Positions 59,089 through 60,752 of a stretch of 60,752 nt of DNA are shown here, piece by piece. The stretch comes from an uncultured Muribaculaceae bacterium. GTDB lineage: Bacteria; Bacteroidota; Bacteroidia; Bacteroidales; Muribaculaceae. Position 1 is the stretch's first letter, and every line of letters begins with the position of its first letter. The notes under the pieces were generated by a model, which was not told the DNA's origin, did not search any database, and saw nothing but the letters and a program-made list of their open reading frames with translations. The stretch covers positions 1-60,752 of the forward strand of contig CAJTKG010000014.1 of NCBI GenBank assembly GCA_910576935.1, read 5' to 3'. The translations under genes were made by a program, and so were the position numbers.

Positions 59089-60335
59089 ACTCACCGCTAT
59101 CTATAATTATCGCCCGCGAATATCTCGAGCGCGTCAAACGCAAGAGCTTCATTATCTCGACGATACTCACGCCGCTTTTTATGATCCTGCTGATGATCGC
59201 GCCCGCCCTCATCGCCATGATCTCCTCGCCCGACCAAAAAGAAATAGCCGTCATCGACGACTCGGGCATGATAGGCCGCACGCTTCAGAACAACGAGAGC
59301 GTGCGCTTCATCGACTCCGACAAGAGCCTCGACGAGCTCATGGCCGACGAAGACCTCTACGGCGTCATGGTCATAGGTGCCGACATAATCAAGAACCCCT
59401 CGAACGTGTCGCTCTATACCCGCGGCTCGCTCTCGATGCAGCTCGAAAACGAGATTTCGTCGAGCATCAAGCACACCGTCGAGTCCATCCGCCTCAAAGA
59501 ATACAACATCGCCAACCTTGCTCAGATAATGCAGGAGATCAATGCCGACGTCAAGCTCTCGACCTTCCGTCTCGACAAAGACGAGAGCTCAGAGACCTCG
59601 TCGGTCATGAGCTATATCATCGGCATGGTGATGTCGTTGATGCTATATATGTTTATCCTCCTTTACGGCCAGATGGTCATGACTTCTATCATCGAGGAGA
59701 AAAACAACCGCGTGCTCGAGATTGTCGTCTCGTCGGTCAAACCGGCCTATCTCATGCTCGGCAAGATTCTCGGCGTCGGCCTCGTCGCCCTCACACAGAT
59801 ACTCATCTGGGCCGTCATCATCTGCTCGGTGACAACATGGGGCATACCGTCGTTGGTTGCCGGCGTTACTGACGGCGATCTGCTCTCGGTTTTCGGCGTC
59901 CTCGGCGACTCGGGTTATATGCTCGGTCTCTTCGGCTATCTCATTCTATTCCTTATAGGCGGCTACCTCTTCTTCTCTGCCATTTATGCCGCCATCGGTT
60001 CGGCTGTCGACAACATCCAGGATGCCAGTCAGCTGCAGAGTGTCGCCATTATCCCCATCATCCTCGGCATGGTTTTCTCCATGACCGTCGTCAACGATCC
60101 CGACTCGACCATGGCGGTCTGGACCTCTATCGTGCCGCTGACATCGCCTATGGTCATGATGGCGCGACTGCCCTTCGGCATACCCCTTTGGCAGATCATA
60201 ACCTCGCTTGTCGTCCTCTATCTGTCGTTCCTCTTCCTCGTGTGGCTTGCCGCCAAGATCTATCGCGTCGGCATCTTCATGTATGGCAAGAAACCCTCCT
60301 TTGCCGAACTCATCCGCTGGGCCCGTTATAAATAA
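59085..60335 (+). CDS. ABC-2 family permease (NatB-like)
   Basis: A 416-residue membrane protein. One helix lies at about 20-42 (SIIISTILTPLFMILLMIAPAL-like), followed by a large extracytoplasmic domain (about 45-180), then five or six helices (IGMVMSLMLYMFILLYGQMV, VGLVALTQILIWAVIICSV, FGYLILFLIGGYLFFSAIYAA). IIEEKNNRVLEIVVSSVKP is the hallmark loop of this permease family, and GSAVDNIQDASQLQ is also typical. It is co-translated with the ATPase and followed by a terminator. Confidence 0.9.
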   Translation: MNSPLSIIIAREYLERVKRKSFIISTILTPLFMILLMIAPALIAMISSPDQKEIAVIDDSGMIGRTLQNNESVRFIDSDKSLDELMADEDLYGVMVIGADIIKNPSNVSLYTRGSLSMQLENEISSSIKHTVESIRLKEYNIANLAQIMQEINADVKLSTFRLDKDESSETSSVMSYIIGMVMSLMLYMFILLYGQMVMTSIIEEKNNRVLEIVVSSVKPAYLMLGKILGVGLVALTQILIWAVIICSVTTWGIPSLVAGVTDGDLLSVFGVLGDSGYMLGLFGYLILFLIGGYLFFSAIYAAIGSAVDNIQDASQLQSVAIIPIILGMVFSMTVVNDPDSTMAVWTSIVPLTSPMVMMARLPFGIPLWQIITSLVVLYLSFLFLVWLAAKIYRVGIFMYGKKPSFAELIRWARYK

Positions 60336-60360
60336 AGCATATAATAAATATATGTATAAA

Positions 60361-60396
60361 GAGCGCCGAGGTCACACCGACCCCGGCGCTCCGTTA
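60361..60396 (+). terminator. Terminator after the ABC genes
   Basis: A 12-base stem with one mismatch (60361-60372 with 60380-60391) around a seven-base loop, followed by a short T stretch. Confidence 0.7.
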
Positions 60397-60420
60397 TGGG
60401 ACGGCGGTCTCTGACCGTCG

Positions 60421-60620
60421 TTATGGAGCAAGGGTTTCAATCCTTGCATCAACCTCTAACACATTGATTCCCCGCTGCCTGATTTGACCAATTAGTCCAA
60501 TTAGACCAAAAAATCGACAAGAATCGGGCGACATGGGGGCGACGGCCTCCCGGCCGTCGGCCAAAACGCTAATTTTAATTGGTTTAGCTACGACCGGGAG
60601 GTCGTAGCTCCATACGCCGT
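60421..60620. repeat. Mosaic of REP-like palindromes, right end
   Basis: No gene is supported here. Palindromes are at 60428-60447 (GCAAGGGTTT type), 60540-60559 (arm CGACGGCC, loop TCCC) and 60586-60609 (arm AGCTACGACC, loop GGGA, the inverse of 13-36). A 28-base segment at 60445-60472 is the exact inverse of 134-161. Variants of the left-end phrases AGGGGTGTGGAGCTAC and AATTGTGCAGGCGA also recur here and to about 60680, in other order. Confidence 0.75.
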
Positions 60621-60752
60621 AGCTCCACACCCCTTAGCTCCGTAAACACAAAAGAATTGTGCAGGCGATATGGAACGACGGCCTCCCCAATGCGGTTAAG
60701 TTAAGGGCCTATCGGCGGCAATCACAAATATTTAACGCGCAAAAAAAGAATC

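Noticed and set aside
60421..60630. 69-codon frame at the right end
   Set aside because: Made wholly of REP-like palindromes.
1..60752. Prophage, insertion sequence or defence system
   Set aside because: No integrase, transposase, phage structural gene, restriction enzyme, Cas gene or toxin-antitoxin pair is recognisable in any reading frame.

Overview
The window reads as a chromosomal segment of a gut Bacteroidales, most like the Muribaculaceae (inference). The signs are SusC/SusD pairs, GLPGLI and DUF6377 proteins, a serine-type sulfatase with an anaerobic maturase, a BioG-BioC fusion, BspA-type leucine-rich repeats, C-terminal tails resembling type IX secretion signals, and at least 17 matches to the Bacteroidetes -7 promoter element TAnnTTTG placed just before genes. 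Most genes are GC-rich and tightly packed. I see no tRNA, rRNA, CRISPR array, transposase or prophage.

Layout, left to right. 1-308: mosaic of REP-like palindromes. 309-3715 (-): outer-membrane barrel and GLPGLI protein. 3888-6064 (+): two-component system. 6244-18460 (+): a polysaccharide utilization locus with a DUF6377 sensor-regulator, SusC, SusD, a five-repeat SusE/F-like lipoprotein, a clan GH-D (GH27-like) lipoprotein and a SusB-type GH97 alpha-glucosidase, closed by a terminator. 18648-21141 (+): glycosyltransferase and Wzx-type flippase. 21154-22914 (-): YaaA and a secreted beta-propeller-like protein. 22974-27392 (+): biotin operon bioA-bioF-bioGC-bioD. 27389-29273 (-): AT-richer island of three lipoproteins, one of 41 aa. 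29483-31901 (+): exonuclease, small membrane protein, gpmI. 32128-34005 (+): triple-repeat secreted protein. 34083-37562: sulfatase (-), divergent from a periplasmic protein and the sulfatase maturase (+). 37612-40303 (+): ruvX-def-ettA. 40431-40711 (+): probable structured non-coding RNA. 40812-41330 (+): ferritin. 41517-43616 (-): orphan TPR histidine kinase. 43717-50981 (-): eight overlapping genes rmlB-rmlA-(fdtA paralogue)-fdtA-fdtB-mtaB-lpxL-GT2. 51203-54409 (+): BspA-like surface protein. 54614-57016 (-): PBP1A. 57225-57842 (-): rpmB-rpmG-DUF4295. 58147-60335 (+): ABC-2 transporter. 60336-60752: terminator, then REP-like palindromes that repeat those at the left end in inverted orientation.

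How the parts fit. The PUL would capture an alpha-linked oligosaccharide at the surface (SusD, SusE/F-like), import it (SusC) and cleave it with the GH27-like and GH97 enzymes. The three glutamates of the GH97 align with SusB Glu439/508/532 at a constant offset of 20 residues, which points to an inverting alpha-glucosidase. The eight-gene operon would make dTDP-glucose, its 4-keto-6-deoxy form and then a 3-amino-3,6-dideoxyhexose for surface glycan, alongside lipid A acylation. The biotin genes cover the steps from malonyl-ACP methylation to dethiobiotin; bioB is not in the window.

The least explained items are the structured RNA at 40.4-40.7 kb, the ketoisomerase paralogue that lacks both catalytic histidines, the palindromes whose arms vary while pairing and a GGGA loop are kept, and the lipoprotein island. 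All calls come from reading the sequence; no database search was run.
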